Positions 22,290 to 33,852 are shown, counted from the first letter of the stretch. The stretch is DNA of 64,000 nt from Cryptomeria japonica (GCF_030272615.1 NC_081414.1:231633733-231697732), one strand, 5' to 3'. Notes: a model not told the origin generated them from the sequence alone. Made by a program: numbers and translations.

Positions 22290-23640
22290 ACCCTTATGCA
22301 TGATTTTGGGGTCCTGGGGTTCCAGGATCCCGAAATTTAGAAATTCAACAAAGGAACTTACCTCGGAGCTCCAGAGTCCCGAAACTCCGGGGTGAGTTAG
22401 ACAATAAACTCAAGCGAGCAAAGAGTCATGGGATGACTTTAGGATCTCGGGGTTCCAAAGTCTTGGAATAGACAGGCTACAAAGAACTTCGGGATCCTGG
22501 AATCCCAGAATTATGAAGCTGGAAAAAGGCATTCGGGGACTAACTTTGAAACTCTGGTTTCCAGGAGTTTTGAAGTGAACAAAAGATAGCTCAGGAAAAA
22601 TCTTCGTGACCCCAGGACATTGGGCAGTCATAGGATGACATCTCCTTCGGGATCTCAGGATTTCGGGGTTCTGGAGTGAAAAGATGACAACTCTCGAAGG
22701 GACTCTGGGCTCCTGAGAACCCAGGATTTCAAAGTGAGGGAAAGGCCAAGGGTCTAGGATCTTAGAAACTCAAGATCCCAGAATGCCAGAGGATTGGAAA
22801 ACCCCTAATTTTGAAAACAACATTAGACTTATTGAAACAAAACCCTAAGCTATGAAACACATAAACACACGAAATGAAGATAAAACAAAGCAAAGAAACA
22901 CAAACACAAAGCTGGGAAGAGGAGAAATCACCTGGACAAGGGAAGAAGAAGGGACACAATGCACAACACCGAGTGAGCGAATTGTTAGATCACAAGAGGG
23001 AAAAGAGCTTCTGGGAATTGATAGTGTGAAAATCAACAAAAAGACCCATAATGAGGCAATTTATTCCCTCAACCCAGTGTAGAAATCAAGACACACTTTG
23101 GGGTTCCGGTATCCTAAATTTTTGTGATCACTAAACAAATGACCTCAGAACTCTGGAGTTTCGAAACTCTGAAGGAAGACCGCAACAAACAAAGAGAAAC
23201 CTATAGTTTCAAGATTTTGGGGCTCTGGGGCTCCAAAGAAAGATGAAAGAGAAGGCCTGAGATTTTGGAAACCCGAGATCCCAATGTCTTCAACAAGACA
23301 ACAAAAGGAGAAGATTTGGGGTTTTGGAAACCCAAAATCTTGAGGCAAAGACAAGGGGAAACAATAGGACTTCAGGACTCCGGAATCCCGAAGTTCTGAA
23401 ATCCAATAAAACCAAAGGGATGCCTCGGGATTCTGGGATTTTGAAGTTCAAAACATCCAACAAGGAACAACATAGACCTTGGGGTTTCGAAAACCTAAAA
23501 TATCGAAGCCGAACAACAACAAAAGGAAACAAAGGGATGAGACACACTTTGGGATGTCGGGAACCTAGGGTTTCGAAGTGCAAACAAAGGAGAAAATAAA
23601 AGGGACTATGGGGTTTCAAAAACTCGAAACTCCGGAGAGG
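22290..23640. repeat. Field of tandem palindromic units, about 55 bp period
   Basis: Two blocks (about 22290-22780 and 23090-23640), separated by about 300 bp of ordinary sequence (22790-23090), contain around 9 and 10 degenerate units. Each has a self-complementary core of the form GGGATTC-GGGGTTCC-GGAATCCCGAA, joined by A-rich spacers. Good examples lie near 22310-22340, 22365-22392, 23370-23400 and 23425-23460. Each unit could fold into a hairpin on either strand. The minus-strand frames here are low-complexity products of the repeat. It sits between the right end of D and its ORF, so in the leader of D if D is transcribed on the minus strand. Confidence 0.75.
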
Positions 23641-23756
23641 CAAAACTGAGAATACCAAAAAGGAGAGGGAAACACTAGAAAAACAAGACAAGAAAGGGGG
23701 ACTCACATTTATAGGAACAAAATGGAGGGGGTGAGTATGCAGAGCATAACACAACT

Positions 23757-23778
23757 AATAGCTAAAAATGCTCTAACA
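23757..23778 (-). repeat. Detached end of the right LTR of element C
   Basis: AATAGCTAAAAATGCTCTAACA corresponds to the end of the left LTR of C (6158-6179). It lies directly after the CAACT duplication of D and directly before TAGTT and the resuming copia A sequence. It is the key evidence that D sits inside C and C inside A. Confidence 0.75.
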
Positions 23779-24012
23779 TAGTTTCATAGGCCCTTTAATA
23801 TTTTATGATAATTAAAGTACTATCTTAATCTCTCAAAATATGGTCCTCATAAATGACCCAAACAAATTGAGGTACACATACACTAAATTTAGGAACTCAT
23901 TTATAAACATGTATTAATCTCCACAACTTTAGGACATCTTCTCTTTCAGAGGATTTCTATGTGCATGGGTACCTCATTAGGCTTCAATTACCTAATTTGT
24001 ACTTGAGGGGGG
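23779..24012 (+). pseudogene. Copia family A, 3' end of the interior
   Basis: Resumes the sequence broken at 5743, as shown by alignment with 41484-41879 of the second family A copy (shared CTCTCAAAAT, TGACCCAAACA and ATGGGTACCTCATT blocks). In the second copy the corresponding DNA encodes the end of RNase H and the polyprotein tail. Here no frame is intact. It ends with TTGAGGGGGG (24003-24012), a polypurine tract. Confidence 0.65.
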
Positions 24013-24542
24013 TGTTAGTGTAGGTTTTTATTTTTCTTCATATTTAAGTTTATATATTCTTTCCACACATTCATTTAATACTAATTCGATCATTAGAAAT
24101 AAAAATAATAATGGTTGATGGCATATTATATGACTAACATGTGTGTAACCTCCACCTATTCTTGGTAGCTCTAGTTACCTTCTCTTTTGGATTCATTCTT
24201 ACACCTCTTTTTACCATTTATTTATCTTATTTTAAGTAGGTGTAACCATATATTTGGCATCTTCCTTGAGTAGGTGTAACTATCACCTAATTTTAATAGT
24301 TAGAGTTAGTTCTCTTGTTGGATGCATTTTTACCTCTCATTTCTATATATACACTATTCTCCTCTCATATCTAAAGATGGAGAATGATATTTCTTAATAC
24401 TATTTTATACATCTCTTGCATTACTAGAAACTAGCTCTATTTTTCTTTTTCTTTTTATTCTTCAATTGGCAATTAAATAAATATATTGTATCTATTCTTG
24501 CTCTAAGTATTAGATAGTTTCACTTATTTACAAAATTTAACA
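24013..24542 (+). repeat. LTR of copia family A, copy 1 (530 bp)
   Basis: Starts TGTTAGTGTAGG immediately after a polypurine tract and ends TTTAACA, followed by TTTGGTCATG, a worn version of the TTTGGTATCA primer site. It contains TATATATA at 24344-24351, a probable TATA box. It aligns with 41880-42350. Coding remnants lie on both sides (RNase H tail before, gag-like after), so this LTR is shared between two tandem copies. Confidence 0.7.
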
Positions 24543-26483
24543 TTTGGTCATGTTTTAAATCATACAATTTAGTATGATCTTATAAAACGAATCTCTTTTA
24601 TTGGCATACAAACCCAACTAGTCGTTGACCATTTTATAAATGACCCAGTCCTTGCCTGAGCATGGAGGATGGGACATATTTTATGAGCCTCTCTTTTGTA
24701 ATGATACATTTTATATATATTTGAGATAAAAACCCATTGGAACAAAATTTATCGAGTTTGATAAAGTATAATGACTCTACCATCATTGCTTGAGAATTAC
24801 AACTAGAAATGGATCTAACAAGTTGATATGTTCATATTTCTTGGAAAGTCTTACTCATACAATCCTTTAACAACATTCTTTACAAATTGTTGATCTAAAA
24901 ACAATAATTTGAATCACTAAAACTTGATCTTTTGCTACTAAATACCAAACTTGTACTAAAATTAAGTCAACACACATGTTTATTAGTCTAATATCTATAG
25001 CTATATGACTTGATGCATCCTCAAAAAGCAAAGTGCACATTAATTCAGAGTAGCTATAGTTGAATCAACAAGAGATTTTGATATGTGTCGTCTCATATAA
25101 AGCAACATGTGACCTATCTCCCAAAATTAAATTTCATTTTATTTTGGATAGTTCCAAACAAACCTTTTACATAGAGCGACTTAAGATATTTATTTCCTTT
25201 GTTATGAAAAGGTTGGTCTTGACATTAATGGTTTTTGCCAACAAATTATATCTCTTAGTGTTGACTGGGTATTGCATATCATTAATGGATTTGACTTGTT
25301 GAAAGTATTTGTAGTGTATTGTATTTCCTTGAGTTATACTTGTGGAAATTAAATTTGGAAAGTTGTAGGTTTTAAGCATCTACTTATCACCATGTTCTTG
25401 TTATGATTGAAGGCACTTCAATTATCAGAAGTAAAAATCCTTTGAAATAGTTAAAGTATTGAACTTAGGTGTGATAGAGATCACTATTTTACTAGTATTT
25501 AATTCAATGACCATATCCTCGATGAACTGTATGTGTTGTTAACTATGCCTTGAATTTAGTCTTATGTATGCCACTATTTTCTAAGTTTGTGGGCTAAAAT
25601 ATAGCAAAAACTTGTGAAGCATGTGTAATCACTAAAAATGCATTTATAATTTTATGTTGTTACTACAAGGTGAATATATATTGAATGCAAGTTGATTGTG
25701 ATATTTACTTTAGAATAAGCATATTTGAATATAAAGATAATCAAATGTCCTAGTTTGGAATGTGTGCAACCATAAACTCCCAAGATGGTTTGTTGTGTTG
25801 TAATATCTATGCAACCATATATTTTCCAGTCAAGAATGGTGAGAGCCAAATTGGCTTGGTTATTTCTCTAAGTTTATTCACCTAAAAAAGTGGAGAATGA
25901 TACATTTGGATAAGGTTATATATTCCCATTATATGAACCAACATTTTGTCAACATTGTCATCATATTGTGAGTGATAATCATGAGGATCACAAGATTCTA
26001 TATGACATTCATAAAGTGATGGTTGGTACAACAAGTGTGTTGGAGAGAAAAATGAAATGAATTATGGATTAGAGGAACAAGGAAAATGGAACATATTATT
26101 TGTTATGTGTAGAGGACATTTTTATCATCCCAATATTGTTACTTTGTAATGTGCCTAGTGTTATAATATTCACGAATTAACTAACCATTTTTCTACCATT
26201 ATGATTATGTAAGAATAATTTAGAACCAACACTTTATAATTTTGTAGTTTGCACCCTTCAATAACAGTCTATATTAAAAATATAGATCAAATATCCTTTA
26301 ATTATCGATTCATGTTATTTCAACTTATAGCATCTGGATCCATCCATGTACATTACACCACATGGAATAAATATCCTTCAAAACTATTCACATTAGTTTT
26401 TTTTAATATTAATTAGTATTTGGATCAAGCATCACAATCTCATTCTTAAGTTCCCCTAGTTAAAAAATGATTAGAGAATGTTC

Positions 26484-26496
26484 AAGGCTTAATCTT
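26484..26496. repeat. Target site duplication of the SINE, left copy
   Basis: AAGGCTTAATCTT, identical to 26781-26793. The related, empty site at 44648-44661 has a single AAGGTTTAATCTT. Confidence 0.9.
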
Positions 26497-26780
26497 TTTT
26501 TTTTTTTTTTGAAATAATGTCTGGTAAACTTTTTAATGTGACCGGGGACGCTGACATGACACTCCCTCCAACTCCATGTGAAACACTTTTGACCTGAAGC
26601 TATAAACCGATGAGGCCACAAACAAGGGACCTCATCCCCACACTTCACTTATTCAAACCCGCGAGTACAATGGCACAAGGAAGAGACAAGGCCTGCGAGC
26701 ACAATGGCCCAGTAAGGATTTGAACCTTGGTGGCCACTTCACCAATGGTGTTTTAACTGCGACACTACATGTTCGAAGAT
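26497..26780 (-). mobile_element. tRNA-derived SINE (about 284 bp)
   Basis: A poly-T head (poly-A tail on the minus strand) and a perfect 13-bp target duplication mark an insertion by target-primed reverse transcription. On the minus strand the 5' end carries an RNA polymerase III promoter: a weak A box around 26752-26764 (TGTCGCAGTTAAA) and a perfect B box GGTTCAAATCC at 26716-26726, about 30 bases apart as in tRNA genes. The rest is tRNA-unrelated and ends in the A tail. SINEs use LINE proteins. The homologous copy at 44640-44670 lacks the insertion, which proves the boundaries. Confidence 0.88.
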
Positions 26781-27855
26781 AAGGCTTAATCTTGATCACC
26801 ATAGAATTAGATAAATAATTAATCCACTTACAAGAGATTATATTTGGAACCATTTCAGCTAAAAACACAAACTCTCTTTTCAATACTTTATAAAATTGTT
26901 GCAAAACCTTATCTCGGGAAGCTTTGATACTACAACATTAATTTTTCATAGTGATCACTGCAGACTTCTTTCTAATGAATATTGTATAATTTCATATAAA
27001 TAAGGTGCCAATGTTAATCACGAGTTGTCTAGTTTTGTTATAATAAATATTAAAACTCATAGAGTTCTTCACAAAACATCAAGTATGAAGACACTTTGAG
27101 AGTGGAAAATTTAATCATTTTATTTGAAGAAGTGAGATTAGACAAAACAAGAAGTTTTTTGATCAAGATCGATAGTAAAAGATCTAACATCAAAAACATT
27201 TGAAAATTTCATAAAATTAATTGAACCACCCCTATATCTAATAAACAATCATATTTTTTTAAAAACAATTTTAATACAAACTCTTAATCTTGTAAACACT
27301 ATTAAAATCTTTTTTTTATTCATTGATCTCTGTTTATAATATTTTTTCAAAAACGCAATAGAATCTAAGCTAACAAAATTCATTGTGAAGTTTTCTCTTC
27401 ATGTAGATGATGTTATCAAAGATTATTAATGATTTTTTTTTTTTTTTTACCTCAAATGTCTTTAGTAAACTCAAAGCTATAATAATTGAGCATTCTCAAC
27501 ACAAGCATTATAATCCTAACGAAGCTACTCAGGAAGAATGATCATTAAATTCAGGCGAGATGAGTGGCGGTATTATGGGGTCAGGAATTCATTATAACTA
27601 TTGAAGTATCTTCCAAGGAAAATAGATAAACTTTTACATATTCTTAATCATGCTCATTTGTTTATATCACTGTCTCAACTTAATTGTCAGTCTATGAATA
27701 TTTTAGATTTGATCCTGCCGACTTGTTTACAATTTAGTTTGATATTCTTAACTGATATTGACTGTAATTTTGTCTGCTCTTTTGAATTGTAGTTGTAGTT
27801 TTTGTTTGTAGGTGTTCGGTTATAAACTGCAGTATTCATTTGTGACAGTCAATTA

Positions 27856-30129
27856 TTATAGCTCGCTAAAGATGCTTCTCGAGATGAATAACGGAATAAT
27901 GAGATGCATACAAAATACTAACCTACTACTATATATATATATATATCAAACAATCATTCTTAATAATCTCTTTTTAAAATTAGGAATCCATATACAATAA
28001 ACAAGAGACCATTATAATGACAACAACAACTTAGAATGTTGTGACAAATGTCAAATCTCTATTACAATCATACCAATAAATGTTGTAAGAGGAAACCTCA
28101 TTTTAGAATGTCATAATTTATCACATAGAAGCTCCCCTAAAGATCTAGAAATGGCCAAGGAGACATTTGATTGTAGACATCAGTTACAAATTTATGAATT
28201 CCTTGTGATTTACAAAATATTTTGCTATGTAGTTGACTATCATTGCGTAAGTTGAAACCCTAGATAATCCTTGACACATGTAGTCATACAAAAAAAGATT
28301 GGTATGTATAGCATTTGTTTGGTTGCTTGATTTATGAGAATTTTACAAATGAATAATGATCATAAATATGGTGTGTAAGGTAAATAAAATCCCATGAATC
28401 CATGAAATGGATGACTTGTAGTAGGTGTGAGCATGATTAAGAGCTAAAACTTGACCACTGCATTAATGACTATATAATCATTATCACCCTCCATTGCTGA
28501 AAGTACATGTGTGAATATTTTCCTTTGAGATGAATAATGGTGTATAGGTACAAAAATCCTCTTGGAGAAGCTACATAAGTCAAATCGAGTCACTAATGGA
28601 ATCCTAAGAAAATTTGGGTAGCGGTGGGCAAATAGGATGATATACAAGATTTTTGCTAGGGAACTAGAGGTTAGGATGGGAGATGTAGGGCTTCAATATT
28701 ATCATCATTTTTAAGCTATGCTAAACTCTATTGGTATTTCATGAAGTTTAGAAACCCACATAGATATCAATGCTTTTTTCCTGTTAACAATTGTTAGAGG
28801 TTTTACAAATTATGAAACTTTGTTAACACTTTGACAATTTTACGAACTCATGAACTTGTCAATGCATAATATTTGCAAGTTCAATTGGAAAATTTAGCTT
28901 GAAATTTGTTAGATCTTATCGTCAACTCAAAATCATTGTAAGCATTTCAATAAGTTTGCGAACTTGTGAGCCAAATTACTCTAAAATTTGGTAGCTTTCA
29001 CTCAAAATTTTGGACTTCAAGTGCCTTTTGTTAGTGATTTCAAAGGTTTGTGAACCTTACACATATCCAATTCTTTTTTTTTGACAATTTTAGGGTGACT
29101 TGTTCCTAAAGGGAATCCCTAAGAAGTATGACCAAACACCAATACAAATGAAAGTGTTGAAAATGATGTTAGGGATCGAGGATTGGTGGTTCTTTGGAAG
29201 TCATCCTCAAGTGAACACACAAGGGTACTTATAATACATTGCCAATTTCAAGTAGATATCTAAAGAAACATATTAGGATTTAGGCTTCATGCCTTTTTCT
29301 CAAAAATATATATAAGGAATTAGTCATAGAGGATACCACAAAATCCATACAAAAATTATAATTTAGAGTTACTCTCATATCATAATTCCTTAAATAATAT
29401 TGGTGAAAAGTATTAGGGATGAATGATTAGGTATATTAAGGTATTCATGCCACAAGGCATGCAAACAAGAGAATGATTATAATCATGACTTCGAAAGATG
29501 ACATATAGTCTAAAATTTTAGAATGTGGGGGTTAAAGGAAAAGCATGCTAAGATGATAGGATGAGAATCTATGAAATACTAACATGGTAAGGGATAGAGG
29601 TGGGGTTCAAATAAGAGATATTATAGGAAGATAAACTTCAAAATCTTGAAGTTCTACCTAGTCCTTGGAAATGACAACCTTCACACTTAATTATTTTATT
29701 CTATTTTTGTTATTTAAAAAATATAATAGGAACATGTTAGATGGGGAGTGAAGTGAAACAATGTCTAGGCAAATTTGACCAAGGGTGACCCATTTTGAAT
29801 ATTTCTTAGATTAGTTATATATGATGGGCATAACAAGGTCAAATGCATAAGGGGGTTAGCACTTTGTATTTTATAGTTGAATCCCAAAATTATGTTTGGT
29901 TAGGGATGTGTGTCTCTTGTAGATACAATGTGAATCTAGCTATTCTTTGGGAGAAAACCATAAAAAGGGACGACGAGGAGGGACCAAGATTATTACACTT
30001 CATCCCGACCAAAAAGAGTTATGATTGCACAAGGAGAACACACAACATAAAATATACAATACATAACATTTACAAGAATTAATGCTTAAAATATTGGTCA
30101 TAAACTAATGACTCCATTAAATGTTTTGT
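27856..30129. other. Unassigned AT-rich stretch
   Basis: No supported gene or repeat boundary. It includes a short (TA)n run at 27930-27946. Plus and minus frames are short. Sequence style resembles the other decayed retroelement DNA, but I can align it to nothing in the window. Confidence 0.5.
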
Positions 30130-31130
30130 TAAATCCTTGATGTGGTATACCTTATGATTGTACACTCCTTTGCAATTTCATATGGCCTAAACAACAATGG
30201 ATCAAACTGCTCATGTTGTCCTTTATCCTTTGATTTAGAATTCCACATGAGGACCATATCGCTAACTTTAATTTTTTATGTACCCTCCTATCAAGTAGAC
30301 AATTCATTATTTTCTTATGCGACAAGGTCTTGCTATTGCAATCATTTTATCCTCATGTAATTCAAATAGCTCCAACTTTCTTTGAGAAATTGTATCATTT
30401 CCTACTCTTTAAACATCATGCAAAAACAATTCATTAGAAACTCCACGCCAATTAAAATATTAACTTCTAATCCACTGGACAATTCACAGAAGCTTGTACT
30501 AGTAGCTACTTTATAAGTTAAACTATCAACCTACAATGTATATTTCATTTTATCATCCCATATTTTCTTATTCATATGTAATATTCTTTTGATGATTTTC
30601 ATGAGTCTTTTAGTGCTAGATTCAAATCTTCATTAAGGATATGAGTGAATTAAATCAATTTCATACCTTGTGCACAAACTTGAGATGTCATGAAATCTAA
30701 AATCCATAATATTATGGATAATGATTCTTATAGGAACACCAAACTTGGTAATTATAGCATTCAATAAGAGGTCAAATACCACTTTAGATGTAGAATTATG
30801 GGTTGGAATTGCCTCAACCCATTACATGAAATATTCAATGGCTACAAGAATTCACTTATCCATTACTTGATCTTTCTTGGATCTCTTCTACCAAATCAAT
30901 ATGTGCCACTAATAAAATGGATTTTCAATTATCACAAGTACAAGACATAGAGCACTTGCATACTTTTAACTTCCCTTAAAATATTTGTCCAGTGTCACAT
31001 TTTATCACTATCTTAGCCAAAATTTTGACTAATGTAGGCCATCGATAGTTTTCTTTAATAATCTAATGCGTAGTGGTCTTGTCCTTGAAATTTCTACTAT
31101 AGACACCTTGATGACACTAAGCCATGACCT
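30130..31130 (-). pseudogene. Ty3/gypsy integrase remnant
   Basis: Minus-strand translation, with stops and frame changes, gives the end of a gypsy integrase. KRLMKIIKRILHMNKKIWDD lies near 30560-30620 and is followed by KMKYTL, SLTYKVATSTSF and ELSSGLEVNIL. These correspond to the plant gypsy pattern SLMKIIKR...WDDKIKYALWADR.TYK...GTSPFELVYG. Further on is VSDMVLMWNSKSKDKG and FDPLLFRPYEI (30170-30270), the C-terminal V.G.MVLLW...G.FDPLW.GPY block. Upstream, around 30900-31060, lies worn sequence of the core. The catalytic Asp-Asp-Glu cannot all be read. It is a truncated, long-dead copy. Confidence 0.7.
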
Positions 31131-31479
31131 TATTGGGTATTTCCCGATTTAAGAATTTGTGGAGAAACTCATTTCATTCTCTCCATATTAAATCATTATG
31201 TATCAAATCATACCTTTTGGATTTTAACTTAAACACTCTCTACTAATTATCACTCATTATAGAGGATAACTCATGTTCTCCAAGTACAACATAATATCCT
31301 TACACCACAGATTGTACTTCAAGTGGAAAGGTGGATGGAATGAGAATTTACCTCATCAACCTTAATTGTACCTAGAATAAAAAATTTCATCAATTTGGCT
31401 AGGCCTTTACCTCTAATGAAATTTAATTTACACATACTCATATCTTATTGATCCATCTAGGCACGATTTACTCGAGGCC

Positions 31480-33340
31480 TCTTATTGAGTGAATATGTCT
31501 TTCATTTTAAACACACCCAAGACTAAGAGGGGAGGGGGTTAATAAGTCTTGATCAAGCTCTTAAAATTTATTCCATAAATCAATGTCAACTTATCCTAAA
31601 TTAGTAGCGATGAAAGATAAAACAATGAAACACCAAGCATAAGAGAACACCGGATGTACATGGAAAACCCAAATTGGGAAAAACCCTGGTAAGAGTCAAC
31701 TCACAATATATGAATAAGATTACAATAATGTTTTAGGCTCACTTCCAAGGAGGCTCATTACTTCCTGAAGGATTTGTAGGTTGAAGTAAAATACCCCAGG
31801 GCAAGATACAAGGTACTTGGAGGTTGAGACATACTACCTTATAAAAAATACAAAACCTGCTAGGGGGACTCACTATCTCCAAGCAAGGTAAATGAACATA
31901 TGAATCAAGATGAATGGGCCTTCAACAACACTGCCTCCAACAATATCCAAGTACAAAGCTACCCTTGAATCTCTATCTCAAGTAGTCAACTTCAAAACAA
32001 TCACCACACACTACCACAACTTCATATTATTAATTGTTCTAATGGTATGATCATTTTAGCGCATTGCATAGATTGATCCATACACACATCCACACCATCA
32101 ACATTGATTTGATCTTCTATATATATTATTTTCTTCATTGTCAATATTAATTAGGTCAACCAGAGTAGGGGACAAATATAGGTCTAATCATGTCAACCAC
32201 CAAAACCCAAATGTGGTGAAAGTAGTCCAATCCAGTAAATAGAGAAGACCTAAAGTTATCATATCACTTCTTTCTAAGTTCTCTAAACCAGTTCAAATTG
32301 TATCACACATCCTCTAAAGTCAACAACGAGGTAATCTGTAAATTATCCATGTAGCACATTACAATTCAGCCCATAAAAATATCTTCCAAATCAATATAAG
32401 CCCAATGCGGATCCTCACATGGCAAGGTAGGACCCAAATAAAATGTAACACAATCTTCAATCCAAATGGTGACACCCAAGAATACACCACAAGTAAGAGA
32501 ACAACTTTATTCAACCAAACCAGAGTAATTACCTTGAAACATAACTACCAAACACAATGCACCAACAAAACAGTATTCTAGCATCATGCAGTTTAAGCAA
32601 GGATGTTCCTTGAACATCCAAAACCACCCCAAAATACTTCTTTCTTATTGTCATATCAAAAAACATACTGGCATAACACAATCGATACAAAACATTGCAT
32701 TCTAGAGGGCTAGGAAACCAATTATGAACTGATCATAATAATAAATTCTTGCAGACAACATCAACACTTGAAACTTGAACTAAGACACATCACAAAATTA
32801 TGAACATGTCCTCCAAGTCGTAGCATCTAAAACATCAATGCGGAGAAATGTTGAGCATTTCACAAACCAATTCTAACAAATAATTTGATTATTAGCAAAC
32901 TATAATCACCAACCATGTTAGTTGCAACACCAGGGACCAGAAAAGATAAAAGTGAAATGTCCACAGAGCATAAACATTATGTTCAAGCCCACAAGACCAT
33001 ATCATCAAATGAGAAGGAATTTAGAGCATTCTTGCCAACTATTTTTAGCATACATTTCTGCAACAACTTTCTTCATCAATCTTCCAAGGACCAAAATGTC
33101 TTGGAAACACAATTTTATCACTCAAGAACAAACAAGAAATATATTCACCATTTTGTAGCATTAATAAGATCAACATAAACATTTCCATTTTGTTGTCATG
33201 CTTATAATCCTCATCTTAATGTTTCTCAATGTATCTAATCCTTATCTTAATATGATATCATCATCATAGCATCTTTTACATTAAGCACACTATCAACATC
33301 ATCATTTGCATCAACATATCATACTAAGTGTAGATATTAG
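31480..33340 (-). mobile_element. LTR-like stretch related to copia E and LTR F
   Basis: AGAGGGGAGGGGGTTAATAA at about 31531-31550, and TGGAAAACCCAAATTGGGAAAAACC near 31660-31685, are counterparts of words at the same spacing in the LTRs of E (GAGAGGGGGGG near 11787, and the CCAAATAGGGAAAAACC block at 11948). They lie in the same orientation as E. I cannot define its ends or a target duplication, and the right half (32300-33340) has no recognisable content. It is probably a degenerate LTR or LTR fragment. Confidence 0.4.
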
Positions 33341-33374
33341 ACACCAATAAGGTAGAGAATATATTAAACAACAC

Positions 33375-33846
33375 TCTTTTTGATCAAAATCTATAGTGAA
33401 AGATCCAAGATAAAAAAGAGTGTACAAATTTCATAAAGCTAATTGGACAACTCTTATATTTATCATAAACAATTTTAATCCAAACTCTTAATCTTGTAAA
33501 CCTATTAAAATATTTCTATTATTCATTATCTCTATTTACAATATAGTAACCCATTTTTAAAACACAATCAAATCCAAAACATTCTCTAAGAAGTTCTTGT
33601 TGCCAATAAAATTTAACCAAATTGAATTTGAAGTCTTTCTCCCAATGTAGTTCATGTAATCACAGATTAATAATGATTTTTTTGATGCCAAATATTTTTA
33701 GTAAACTCAAAGCTATAATTATTGACTTTTCTCAACACAAGCATTATAACCCTCATGAAACTAACCAAGTAAGCATGATCATTACATTCTGGTGAGATGG
33801 TGGGTCAACAATTCATGATAACAATGGAAGTATCTTCTGAGGAAAA
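33375..33846 (+). repeat. Third copy of part of the family A region
   Basis: Aligns with 27115-27600 and with 45010-45525. Shared blocks are GATCAAAATC.ATAGT, TCATTATCTCTATTT.CAATATAGTAACC, AGTAAACTCAAAGCTAT and the AATTCATGATAAC.ATGGAAGTATCTTC end. It stops at 33846, where element B begins. The continuation expected after it is not found beyond B. Confidence 0.7.
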
Positions 33847-33852
33847 AATGTG

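Larger units (their letters stand above)
8356..23751 (-). mobile_element. Element D: unclassified large insertion with a long decayed ORF
   Basis: D is inserted in the right LTR of element C with a perfect 5-bp duplication, CAACT (8351-8355 and 23752-23756). Ends are TGTTGATG... and ...GCATAACA, the TG...CA style of LTR elements. Yet I find no direct repeat between its left and right kilobases. The two ends share, in inverted order, TGTT followed within about 15 bases by ATACTCACC, so degenerate terminal inverted repeats are possible. Without the nested F and E its own length is about 6.35 kb. It carries a long minus-strand ORF (two parts, 20781-22205 and 9439-11737) and a field of tandem palindromes near its right end. 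It could be an LTR element that lost or rearranged its LTRs, or another class. Confidence 0.6.
5744..23778 (-). mobile_element. Non-autonomous LTR element C, interrupted by element D
   Basis: C inserted into the family A copia. The A homology stops at about 5743 and resumes at 23779, flanked by CAGTT (5739-5743) and TAGTT (23779-23783), a 4-of-5 match to a 5-bp target duplication. The outer ends are TGTTGAA and GCTCTAACA. The left LTR is 5744-6179. The right LTR is 7967-8355 plus its last 22 bases at 23757-23778, because element D (with its target duplication) sits inside it. Without D the element is about 2.6 kb. The minus orientation follows from an initiator-Met-type PBS (7978-7990) and a PPT (6180-6190). 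The interior has no recognisable gag or pol, so the element must have moved in trans. Confidence 0.75.
24543..27855 (+). pseudogene. Copia family A, 5' interior, copy 1 (highly decayed)
   Basis: Aligns for about 3.3 kb with 42351-45775. Shared landmarks include CATGGAGGATGGG (24662, 42471), TTGTAATGATACATTTTAT and GAGTGGCGGTATTATGGGG (27561, 45475). Just after the LTR, the second copy reads MEDGAYFCEALSCNDTFYKY, resembling the copia Gag N-terminal half. Here the same frame is broken. No later domain is readable. A SINE interrupts it at 26497. I cannot tell where the copia interior ends and ordinary flank begins, so the right boundary is only the end of shared sequence. Confidence 0.5.

Noticed and set aside
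22410-23754. Several minus-strand ORFs with repeated F-R-S-P-E-like peptides
   Set aside because: They follow the palindromic tandem repeat in changing frames and show no stable reading frame across units.
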